From contig JAGUCH010000001.1 of assembly GCA_019096065.1 (NCBI GenBank), forward strand, positions 1 through 64,000: a stretch of 64,000 nt of DNA, written 5' to 3'. A program made the position numbers and the translations under genes. The notes beneath the pieces are model-generated. The model made no database searches, was not told where the DNA came from, and saw only the letters and a program-made list of their open reading frames with translations. Every line of letters starts with the position of its first letter. The first letter of the stretch is position 1. The stretch is from Paracyclopina nana. Lineage: Eukaryota; Arthropoda; Copepoda; Cyclopoida; Cyclopettidae. Below are positions 12,661-23,300 of the stretch, piece by piece.

Positions 12661-12719
12661 CTAACCTAACCTAACCTAACCTAACCTAACCTAACCTAAC
12701 CTAACCTAACCTAACCTAA
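12661..12719. repeat. (CCTAA)n telomere repeat, about 12 copies
   Basis: Twelve consecutive CTAAC units, read as TTAGG on the minus strand. TTAGG is the ancestral arthropod telomere repeat. The C-rich strand reads 5' to 3' into the chromosome, as required for a left chromosome end. This is the only long stretch of uncorrupted telomere sequence, and it is the part anchored to unique DNA. Confidence 0.93.
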
Positions 12720-13413
12720 ACTGCGTATGACCAGGCATCATCTGAGACCTTACATTTTGCAATTAGAAAAACTTCTCTGACATCAATAATGCCTCATGAA
12801 TCTTAAGATTCATACCCGTTTTATGACAACTGAGAAAATCATGCTAGCTGCTCAATTATGTGTTATTTGCACTGCTGACATGAATGTATGCATGAAAAAC
12901 ATATCCTCCAGCTGCTAATGACACTTGAGCTTTATACTGTTCATCAATCATTTTTTTTTAAATTCCTTGTTTTTTTACTCTCCTATAAAACCCTTATAAA
13001 TATCTTAATTATTTTTGGGTTTCAAGCTTTTTCAAGCTTTTCAAAATTTGGTTCGAGCGATCCCAAGCTTTTTGCTTATGTAGCTCAAGCTGGGTTTCAG
13101 CTTCAAGCTTTCAAGCCAAGCTGAAACTCGTTCCATCACTAAGCATAAGTTGAACTCTTATAATTCTCATAATTTATAGGAGGGTTTTATAAGGCTGCAC
13201 CCTTATAAACCCACATAAAAATCTCGTAGCATAAGGGACAATTTTGTATTAACGATTTTTTTAAAATGCTGAAATAAAGTTGACTCATATTAAACAACTA
13301 ACTTTAACTTATAAATTAAGATTCTTAAGATTCATGAGGCATTATTGATGTCAGAGAAGTTTTTCTAATTGCAAAATGTAAGGTCTCAGATGATGCCTGG
13401 TCATACGCAGTTT
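12718..13413. mobile_element. Inverted-repeat element abutting the telomere
   Basis: The arm at 12718-12808 is, by eye, a perfect inverted match of 13323-13413 (about 91 bp), enclosing about 514 bp of AT-rich sequence. An 18-bp palindrome lies at the inner end of the left arm (12796-12813). The interior contains CAAGCTT-rich words near 13020-13120 and no convincing coding frame. It could be a nonautonomous DNA transposon whose outer flank was replaced by telomere, or a fold-back join made during assembly. No target duplication can be seen because the left flank is telomere. Confidence 0.6.
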
Positions 13414-13555
13414 TTACAATAAGTGACATTCACTGCCAATCATGATAAATGTAGTAACGTCATTTTTTTGGGCTCCCTTATAAATTTTGCCGAAAATGTC
13501 ACATAAATCTCTGATACAGCACCTTCTTATACCATAGTTATGAGTCAATAAAGCC

Positions 13556-16014
13556 TTATAAATCCCTATATTCATAAGGCTCAAATTCTAGTGGGGTGAA
13601 GTCATTCCTTGTCACATTCTTATACCGATCCTTTGGCAATGCAGCTCTGATCATGGCCAATTGAACATCAGTGAAAGTAATGCCAATATTTGGCCTTTTT
13701 GCTGGCGGCTCAGGTGTCCCCTGGTTCCTAGGGCCGAGGGAGACTGTTGCTCCAGCACTTCCGCAGGTGCTGTCCCTTGAATTGTCAACGGACACTCGAT
13801 TGTGGCACACCTTCTAAGTCTGCAAAAGGTGGATCACACTCGAAGTCGGCATTTTTTAAATCAGAAAAATCCAAGTCGACATGGCTGCTGCACCCACCAT
13901 CTTCGATCCAAATCAGGCATCTCTTGTTGACATTTGCAGTCCAGGACATGGAAGGATCTTCAAACAGCTTCAATGTCTGATTCCTGCTATGATCAATCTT
14001 AGCATGTCACTATTTCTGATGGCGTCTTTGGCTGTGCAGGCGTTACTTGGATCTCAATTTCAGTGCCAAGAACATTTTTCCCTTCTAAAAGGCTTTCCAC
14101 GCCATGGCTTTCAAATTAACTGTTGGCAGCTCATCAGACAGATAGGTTAATTTGGCAATGCTCACAGGGGTGAACTGAAAGGTATTCTCACCCTCCATCA
14201 CAAGACGCTTAGCCGATTTAGGAAGGAAATTCTGGTCCTTTGCCATCCAATGCATGAAAACTTTAGAGGTTTCCTTCATGGACAGCCTCTTAGAAAGAGC
14301 TATCTTCTGGGGAGTGGCAATAAGGCATTCAGGGGATGTGGCCCTATCTGTTGCCAACCATCATCAGAAGAAGACTGGCCACCATTGGCAAAGCAAGTAA
14401 AGAAAGTAGAAGGCTCAGAGCTGTCCTCTGAACATTTACAAGTTCTCAAGTGCCTTGCCAGCTTCTTTGGAGGAATTTTGCACCAAGGACAGATTTTCAC
14501 AGACTCCAAAAACATCTGTCAGTTGAAATCAAGACTTTGGCACAAACTACTTTTATTAGTTGAAATTCTGACTGTAGTGAACTTGTACTTGAGCGTAAAC
14601 GAACAAAATTGAGAATGAACAAAATGTTAAACCTGCAATAACTAAATGCAATTAAAGCGTAAACTAATACAAAATGTGTTTTTACATGAAAAATCAGGTG
14701 CTGAACATTTTTTACTTCATAGTCTTTGCTGTACGACTGACCATTTTGGAACAGGAGGCTTAAAATAGTATCATTGCCCTTTTACGTCATATGTTTCGAT
14801 TTGTCAAGAATCAATCACTCCATCTCCTGTACAATGTTGGACGCCATGATAGCAATGCTCTACAACTCATTTGATCTTAAGCCATGCTCTGACCAACTCT
14901 TGAACTTAGTTGGGCATGGCATAATAGTAATTTACAGCTTTTTGATCTTTAGCCATGCCAAGCATGTTTCCAGAGCGATGTGGACGCAGATCAATTTGGG
15001 CTCCTTCTTATTTTTGTGGCTTTCACCAATTTGTTTTAGTTTTTTGTTGGCTTTCACCATTTTTAAGAGTTTTTTGGCATATTCTTATTCTAACACAGTA
15101 TTTACATAATAAATTATAATAATTATATTTACTCTGCTCACGTCTCTGAGCCTGAAATTGCTGCCGCTCATCCGCATCATCTTCCTGAGGAACATCAGGA
15201 AGATTTATGTCATGAGAGGTCCCAACATCAAGTCGCATTTCGACCCAATCTTCCCAAAGCGCATTTCCACGAAGGTAGTGCTTAAGCTCAGTCTCAGCAC
15301 AATGGCTCATGTGAAAATTCTTCCTTACACGAGGATCCTGACTCTGCTGTGCCTTTGCTGCAGCAAGATATCAGAAGGACCCGGCTGTGATGTGGTGCTT
15401 GCAGCCAGATCTTGAAAATATCCAATGGTTTGTTAAACTTATCCACTGACAAACACTCAATCGCTTTCCTTAGTCGGTTGCCCAAAGATCAGTGGCCGTG
15501 CAAACTTAAAAAACTTTTTAACAAGATTGTGCAGCTGAGGCGTAATTTCAATTGCAGGTACATGGGAGCCTGAAGTCTTGTTCTTCTTAACGGCCACCAC
15601 ATCTTATTTGGACTTAAGATGGTCTTCATGAAAGAGCTCCCACTCCGTCATGTTATAAATTGGGCCTGGACGCAGGCCAGCAGACTCGAAGAGACATTCC
15701 AAAATAATCATTGTGGGGCTGATTTCACTCCATATCTGATAGCTCTGGCGTCTGAACTGTGAGTTTTCATAAGTAGAGCAGACAGGCTCCATTTCAGCCA
15801 TTGAGATCTCTTTCTCAGTGTTGTCAACAGCGAGAGCCTCCTTTCCTAGCAATCGCTCCTTTCGCTCAGGGATCACAAAGCTTGCCGACTTATTCGAAGC
15901 AATCTTCCTCATAACCTGCAAATGATCTTTAGGAACAGACTGGGAAAAAGTTGAGCTAGTAGGGGCGTTGCAAAAACGAATTAATTTTTTTTCATAAAGA
16001 AAAACTTTCATCAA
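13556..16014 (-). pseudogene. Decayed tyrosine-recombinase-like (Crypton/YR type) gene with zinc-finger motif
   Basis: Minus-strand fragments in different frames, broken by stops, line up as one decayed transposon-like gene. From 16014 downward they show a core-binding-like stretch, then 'AGLRPGPIYNMTEWE' near 15630-15680 followed by a stop, then 'VVAVKKNKTSGSH' in the same frame near 15580, then 'MSHCAETELKHYL' near 15300. This order resembles the Arg box, Lys strand and terminal His/Tyr region of transposon tyrosine recombinases. Farther down lies a Cys-x2-Cys...His-x3-Cys finger-like motif (14440-14500) and a tail at 13556-13810. The family call rests on motif memory. The exact class (Crypton, DIRS or other YR) is uncertain. 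Confidence 0.45.
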
Positions 16015-16276
16015 AATGAAATCTTATCAAAGGCAGATGAGAACTTGATTTTTTAAAAGTTTTTCCCTCTTTCTTGTCGCCCCTTTGCTTTGCCCTGACG
16101 GGCGTGAAAGAACAATGTTACCTCAAGTTGCCTCTACCAGTAGTCCTAAGCTTTTGGCCTAATTTGAATAAAAAACTAGAAAAAAACTAGTTGACTTTGC
16201 TGCATCTCTTTAGCATCTACTTTGGAGTGGTCACAAGACAGATAACTACTTTTGGCCTTAAAATTATTGACCCGTT
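15950..16276 (+). repeat. Dispersed repeat, copy 1 (inverted partner at 33722-34091)
   Basis: This stretch matches the reverse complement of 33722-34091, with shared words including CGTTTTTGCAACGCCCC-like, GCAAAGGGGCGACAAG-like, ACAACTTGAGGTAACATTG-like and GGTCACAAGACAGATAACTAC-like segments. It overlaps the start of the decayed recombinase gene, so it may be the 5' end of that element, with a second detached copy 18 kb away. Confidence 0.7.
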
Positions 16277-16440
16277 TCATTATATTGTCCATTCATTTCC
16301 CTGAATATTTAATCGTTTTCCAACGTCAATTCCAGGTTTGACACTTACTTTATCGGCCTTTTAACAGCAACTCATACCTTTCATCTCACTCAACCTCCTC
16401 ATCAATTGGCAAATGGCAGAAAGCGCCAAGCACGCCAGAT

Positions 16441-16680
16441 TCTGGTAGCGCTGCTCCGTCTACCTGAAGAAGCTAGCACGCCTTCCTGGCTGACTTATTC
16501 TGGGCCGGGCGGGCGGCGGGCGGCCGGTGGATAAAATTGGGCGGAAAAGTTGACGCCACTCGCGCGCGCTCGCGAGTGCAACAAGTAGTCTTCATCGCAC
16601 AATCGTGAAAGGTGCAACAGCTGACCAACAAAATTATTATTATTATTGACCTATATATTTTAGATTCGTTGCCCCAGGTA
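16441..16680 (+). promoter_or_regulatory. GC-rich island with possible 5' noncoding exon
   Basis: A sharp GC and CpG spike (16500-16575, including GGGCGGGCGGCGGGCGG and CGCGCGCGCTCGCGAG) stands out from AT-rich surroundings. A consensus donor CAG|GTAAGC follows at 16675-16680. This would suit a promoter and 5' noncoding exon for the RhoGAP gene, whose first coding exon opens after an acceptor at 20351. The link is inference; the island could equally belong to a transposon. Confidence 0.3.
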
Positions 16681-17810
16681 AGCCTAAGTTAAAACTACCT
16701 TATTTATCAAGGATTTCTAAACCTTTTTTTGTGGTATTTTAAGCTAAAATATCAATTGTTGTCATTTCTGGCCTAGGCAACCTAAAACTAAAGGAAGTAG
16801 AAAAAAGGCTGAAATTAAGCAATAAAATAAAAAAAGGCTCTTTTTTTTCATTTTTGAAACCTTTTTTCCCATTTGAGGAGTGGCCAGATCAATTTCAGAG
16901 AAAAAAAGCCACAAAACTTTGACATTTTGAGGTGATTTTTTTGTAATGTTGCTAGGAAAAGAGAATATTTAAGTAGATTTTCAAAGTGGCATTTTTTTGT
17001 GGTCAAACAAGGAGAGAAAGTGAAAAAATGCAGATTCATTCGGTCCATAAAGAAAATATTATCAGGTTTTTTTCACTATGTGTGTGAAAAACAAATGTTG
17101 CCAAATGAAAGTGGACATTCCAGAGTGGAGAACATGTGAAAACTCTCGTTTATTTCTTTATGTTATCATCTTGAAGCTTGTCAGCTTCAATGTTGAAAAG
17201 CTGTCAACAAACATTGTGTAATTGATTTAAAATACAAAACCAGTTCTCGGCTGAATCTCTGCCATTTTGGGCTATTTTGGGCATAAACTCTGAATTTTCT
17301 TGCATTAAGTAAAAATTGCCTTTTGAACCTTTAATTTGGCATTTTAATGAGCTTTAATCATTGTTTCAGTATTTTTGCTCACTATAAAACATTTGTCATT
17401 GAAAATACTTTTCGGATTAGGTATAAACTTTTGAGCTTTTTTGGCTCAATTTTTGCTGAAGTAAGTCATGGAACTTTAGTCATGGGAAAAACTTGCAAGG
17501 TTATTTTGATGGCTACTCAAGATTGAGAAGATCAAGATTTTGGCATTCAAATTGCAGGAAAAAAGTACAGCCAAGAAAATTCAGCTCAAGGCCAATTGAG
17601 AAGAAGCCATGCATTTTTGGCATTTTCTGCCAATTATTTGCCAAAAAAGACCTTCTTGGTTATTCAGTCAAAATTGCATCACATTTTTTATGATGTATTT
17701 TCTTTTAGTTTTTCCGGTTGTCACTCATTTTTGTCAACCCATTTTCGCGTACTATTGCATCATTTTTTGCATCATTTTTTCATAACAATGAACTTTGCAG
17801 TTTTCATGGG
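16681..17810. other. AT-rich noncoding sequence
   Basis: I see no gene, RNA or repeat structure here beyond homopolymer-rich, low-complexity AT sequence. Short frames on both strands lack splice context and protein-like composition. Confidence 0.5.
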
Positions 17811-18578
17811 TCTGTATAAATATAGATGATTTAGATGACTAAGATGATCATCTTTGTCATCTATATTTGTACCGTTTTTGGTCCAAATATAGATGATATA
17901 TTTGTATCACGAATCTCCTGCACTTACAAGATGTATAAAAATAGATGATTTTTTGCTGTCATCTATATTTGGACTAATTTAGATGATTAGCTATGCTGAG
18001 TCACTCAGTCACAGGTAATGTTAAGCTAGACCCAAAATATTTTTTTTTTAATATTCCACCTACCAATTGGCCAAACTACGTAAAACCCTAAACTAAAGAA
18101 ATCAAAATTAAGCGTTTCATAATAATTTCCAAAATAAATTGTACTTTTCCAAATTATAACTGAGCCAAAAAAACACGGTTTTTTTGGAATAAAAATCAAG
18201 TGAAATATTAAACTTCTGGCTCAAACATTTTCAAGCTTTTTTGCCCTATAAAATTAGAGCTATTATTTAAGTTCCTTTATAAGTAATTCTTGGATTTTCC
18301 TCACTATAAAATATTATTATAATTGTTTTGATTACTTTCCCTAAATACATACTATTTTAAAAGAGCCATGTATTATAAGGAGCAATATTTCAAAAACCAT
18401 TAATTTGCTTGAGCATTGTTGAAGAGTAAAATCATCTCCATCTATTTGGTCCAATTATAGATGGCTCATCCAAGAATCATCTATATTTATACCGCACTTG
18501 AGCGCAGCCAAGTAACAGTCCAAACATAGATAAGAATTGTCAAAATCTAAATAACGCATCTATCTATATTTATACAGA
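17811..18578. mobile_element. MITE-like element with 17-bp terminal inverted repeats
   Basis: TCTGTATAAATATAGAT at 17811-17827 is matched exactly in inverse at 18562-18578. Between them are many copies of the core ATAGATGA or TCATCTAT in both orientations (17858, 17884, 17930, 17962, 18438, 18474, 18525), several adjoined by ACCG or GGTCCAA words. Dense inverted subrepeats and absence of coding capacity suggest a nonautonomous DNA element or cluster of nested copies. No clear target-site duplication was found. Confidence 0.5.
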
Positions 18579-19565
18579 GCGATTTTTGATCATGGCAGTT
18601 CATCAACTAACTTTTTGTCATTTTTAATAATTAATTTTGTACTGAAAATTGACAAGTTTTAGCTGGCATTGATGGATGATTCAAGTACTGAGGTTTCGCA
18701 GTGAGAAAATTCTTTGTAATGCTGTGAAAATCTGGGTGGTGGCAAAAGTGAAAATTCAGCTAATGATATTTACGTTTGCAACATTTGCAAAATCATCCAC
18801 AATGACTAGTTTTTGAAAGTTACCAAGCCTCCAAAAAAGTTAAACTTTAATGAAAATTAAAAGAACTGAGAAATAGGTTTGAGAGCTTAGAGCTTAAAAG
18901 TCATTAAAAACATTTCATCAAAGATGTTTTTCACCGTCACTTTTGATATAATAATTGAATGCCATCAAAAATTGTTGGAGAAACTTTCTTCTTCTTTGGT
19001 TCTTGGGTGGAGTCTTCAGCATTGAAATTATCCAGAGTGAGACATTTTTCTTGTCATCTCCTCAAAAATAACAATAATGAATTTTTGTTGAGTGGGCTCA
19101 AAATCTGCATGAAGCAAAATGAGCCAAAAAAAACCAAGTGAAAAATAGTTGTAGCTTTTTCACTTTAGTGTGAAAAATGATCCCCGGAATCCTGAATAAG
19201 CCCTGAAATTGGGGGCAAAACCGCATTATTTTCCCCCCTTGTTTTCGGGGTGAAATTGGGTCATATGGAGAAAAGAGTTGCCAGATTCTCGGGGAAAAAA
19301 AGTGGCGTGAAAAAGAGAATCTTACAAAAGCGGAAGCTCCCGCATAATTGTCGGAATTTGAAGGGTAAACAAAAACTGTGACGCAACCACTTTTTCCACT
19401 TTATGCCCATTCTTTTTAGCAATAATTCATTGACTTGTACTATCATGTCTGGCATTTTCAAATTAGTAAAAATATCTAATAGATTCTGCCAATTTATGCC
19501 AAATTGCCAAACACATTTGCCAATGCCAAACTCAATTTTTAGCTTAATCACTTCAGTTTTCGGTT
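18579..19565. other. AT-rich noncoding sequence
   Basis: No coding exon or RNA recognised. The longest minus-strand frame (19261-19551) has no motif and no convincing splice context, and its composition mirrors the AT-rich background. Confidence 0.45.
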
Positions 19566-20010
19566 CTATATTTTCAGTTTAATCCATTCAATTTTGGTTT
19601 AATCTGTTCAATCTATTCAATTTGGGTTTAATCCGTTCAATCTATTCAATTTTTGGTTCAATCGAATTCAGTTTTCTGTTCTATCTATTCAATTTTTGCT
19701 TCAATCTATTCAATTTTTGGTTCAATCTATTTAATTTTTGGTTCAATCTATTCAATTTTTGGTTCAATCTTTTTAATTTTTGCTTCAATCTATTCCCTTT
19801 TATGTTCAATCTATTCAATTTTTGGTTCATTCTGTTTAATTTTTGGGTTTATCTATTCACTTTTATGTTCAATCTATTCAATTTTTGGTTCAATCTGTTT
19901 AATTTTCGGTTCTATCTATTCAATTTTCGGTTCAATCTATTCAATTTTTGTTTCAATCTATTCAATTTTCAGTTCAATATTTCAACATCCAATGAAGTCA
20001 TTCTCAGCAA
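19566..20010. repeat. 21-bp minisatellite upstream of the RhoGAP gene
   Basis: Tandem copies of TTCAATCTATTCAATTTTTGG with point variants, decaying into scattered AATCTATTTAATTTT words up to about 20320. Because 21 is divisible by three, several frames stay open and give FNLFNF- or IYSIFGS-like peptides; these are artefacts of the period. The array ends just before the first RhoGAP coding exon. Confidence 0.85.
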
Positions 20011-20382
20011 AATCTATTTAATTTTCAATAGAATGTATGGGGAGGCCATTCAAATCTAGCATTGTTCTAGTCCAATCTAGCAGTTATAAAATGTTAGCCT
20101 TGTTTCACTGTCCAACCTATTTTGAAATCTATGTAAGTTTCATGACAATCTACTTAAAAAAAAGTTCATTTCTATTCAACATTCAGTTGAATCCAGTTAA
20201 TTTTGAGTCCATTTTAATAAGGTCAAATCGACTAAAGTTTCATTTCCATCTATTAAATTGTGCATTGCATCTAGTTAATTTTTTAAATCTATTTAAAACA
20301 ATTTTTCATTGAATCTTATTTAGTGGTTCTAAAGTTGTTACTTATTTTCTAGATGATGACCAACAGCTGATTGGCGGCAGAC

Positions 20383-23300
20383 ATGTTCAGCCAGGCGCCT
20401 CAGCATCAGCTGATGAGCCACCACAACCCGGCCAGGCAGCTCTTTTATCCCCAGGTGGTGGCGAAAAACGCCAGAAGCATGCGGATGCCGCTGCAAGTGT
20501 TTGTCAGCGTTGCCTACGACTTTGAGTACGTCGCCGAGGACGGAAAACGAGTTTTCATGAAGGAAAACGAAATTCTCCTGCTCATCAACAAAACTAACCA
20601 CGATTGGTGGCAGGTGAGAAAAAATAACCACCTAAAAACACTTATAAAAAAACCTCAAATTCTATAGAACATCTTTAAAAAAACATTTTTAAAATGCCCT
20701 AAAGTATAACAAAATTGCAGGAAAATACCAGAAATTAAGTTAAAATACCATAAATATACATTAAAATAAAACTACTTCTTGAAGATTGCTTTGGTTTTCG
20801 CCCAGTTTTTGACATTTTGAGGTTTCATCGTATGCAAATTCAAAGTTTCTCATTTCCGCCCTTTGGCGACATTTACAATTCAAACTCGGTGAACTTTCAT
20901 ATATATGGCAGCTCTTATGTGCATTAAACTTCTTTCACACTTTTCCGTATTGTATCACTCCTAGATTATAATTTTTTTGTAAACAAGAGTTTTTGGCATT
21001 TGCCCTTTTGAATTGTCATTTTGTGATATTTCTTTGATGGAATAATCACAATTTCACAACTTCTGACAACTTGCCTCAAATTCGACAATTAGTTACAACA
21101 GGTGACCTAAGGCTATTAAACGCACCTGAAACTCAAATGAATACTTCATTGTGAACTTTTTGATTCTCAGATCTGTGAAAAACTTTAAAAGACTTAAATG
21201 AACTTTTTATCTATCAAATCATTGGAAAACTTAAAAATTGTTAATTGTCCTTTTTTGGAATCATCGCTATCTAACAATTTCTGTGGAATCGCTGCAAATT
21301 TGACGATTAATCTTTACAGGTTACCTAAGGCTATTTTCGCACCTGAGCTCCCTTTAGATGATTGCATTATTTGATTGTTGGGGTTTGATGAGCGTATAAA
21401 GTCTCAAATCTTAGGAAAACTTAAAAAGACTCATTTTTTGTAAACAAGAGTTTTTGGCATTTGCCCTTGTGAGTTGTCATTTTGCGATATTTATTTTGTG
21501 GAAGCATCACCATTTCACAATTTCTTTCAAATTGCCTCATATTCGACAATTTTTTGCACGTTGCAGGTGATTCGAAAGGGGGACCGAAGGCCATTTTATG
21601 CACCTGCCAAGTACGTTGTGGAGCTGAGGCCGGAGGATGTGCCCACCTCCGAACTCATGGCGGCCTCGACGGCCTCCAACGACAGGGCCAACAACCTCAA
21701 CTTCTCCACCTTTGGAGCGCTGAAGACCAAGAGGTCGAGCTACGCCGCACCTGCCTCCAATGCAACTTCCGGTCAGGTGCTCCTCATTCCGCCACCTGCG
21801 GCCAGCCTCGAAATGTCCTCAGCCTCGAGGCTGAGGTCGAACAGTCTCGATTCCATTTTGGTCGCTGACCTCGACCAAGCCAAACAACAGGTTAATCACA
21901 GGTTAATCACATATTTAGTAATAAAACTGATCTCTTGGTTGCAGGTGCATTCTAGTGAGCACATCCAAGAAATGGTGGCCATCCACCACCAAAAGGCATC
22001 AGCTACTTACCATGTCTTCACTCAGCACCACCACTTCATTCCCAAAAATCAGCTAATCAAAGGTCTGCTAATTCTATATATGGCAATCCAGTATATATAT
22101 AATTTTTCACTACATAGACAAAGAAAGCCTTGCAGGGCTGCAGAAAAGGCCCACGCTGGAGGCCTTGGACAAGAGAAAGTCATGGACTTTGGAGCAGCTA
22201 AAGTCAGTTGAGGCCTCGGCGTCAGCTGTTGCTGCTGCCAGCAAGCAAAAGGATGAGAAGAACAGGAGGAAACCGGTGCCATTGCCCAGGTCCAAGATCC
22301 CAGTGCTCCAGGACAACAGTCGACACCAGGCCAGACTCTTAGGCCTGGGACCCAGATCCAAAGTGAGCACCAAAGTGTCTACTCTTCAATCAGCTTAATT
22401 GGAAGAGCTTACTTGACTGAGATTAGTTCAAAGAGCTTAGTCTACTGAGATAAGTTTGAAGAGCTCAGCTTAAAGAGCTCATTTAAACAGATTTTTGAGC
22501 CCAGCTCAGTTTGTTGAGATCAGTTTAAAGAGCTCAGATTATAGAGATTTTTGAGCTCAGCTTGAAGAGATCAGTTTAAAGAGCTCAGTTTATTGAGTTC
22601 AGATTGAAGAGCTCAGTTTAAAGAGGTCTGTTCTAAGAGCTCAGCTTAAAGAGCTAATTTAAAGAACTCAGTTTAAAGAGCTCAGTTAAAGGAGCCCAGT
22701 TCAAAGAGCTCAGCTTAAAGACCTCAGTTCTAACAGATCTGTTGAAAGAGGAGATTTGACAAAGTTCAGTTTATTTACCTCTCTAAAAAAAATTACTATT
22801 AAGAGATCATTTTTAAGGAGCTAGGCTTTTTTTTAGTAAATTCATGACAGACAGAGTTCAGGGCTCTTTATGCGCTCAACTTGTCTCTCATTTCACGCTT
22901 TTAATTTAAACATGACCTCAGTTGATAGCAGTAATTTCAGCTTGGGCATTGAGCACTACTTTGAGGCTTGATTAATGCCTGCTATTGAAGCCAATGACTC
23001 ACAGTTTGTGTCTTTGTTATCTCATTCTTGAACGTGTGTGTAGGTGTTTGACAATACGCTCTTGAATGTTATTGAATGTTGGGGGCCAAAAAATTTGCAA
23101 TTCTAATTAATTTCAAGGTTTACAGCAGCGGGAAAACAACAACAAAGTTTAGGGCAGATGCAATTTCAGACTCATCAAGGTGAACCGAATTTGATATCAT
23201 TTTTGGCAATGACTCACAATTGAGCCTTATCGCAATTGAGCCCCTGATAAGATTTAAAAATGATATATTTGAAATCATAAACAAATTTTGTTGCAGACCG

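Noticed and set aside
118-12669. Giant AWPGL- or ARPGQ-repeat proteins up to 1851 aa on both strands
   Set aside because: A CCTGG pentamer array has no stop codon in any frame; starts are TTG or GTG, and the DNA is most likely mis-called telomere.
12661-12719. CRISPR array or phage-type repeat
   Set aside because: There are no spacers; the short units are contiguous, and the window is clearly from an animal nuclear genome.
19622-20059. FNLFNF-rich membrane-like protein
   Set aside because: It is the translation of a 21-bp noncoding minisatellite in several overlapping frames.
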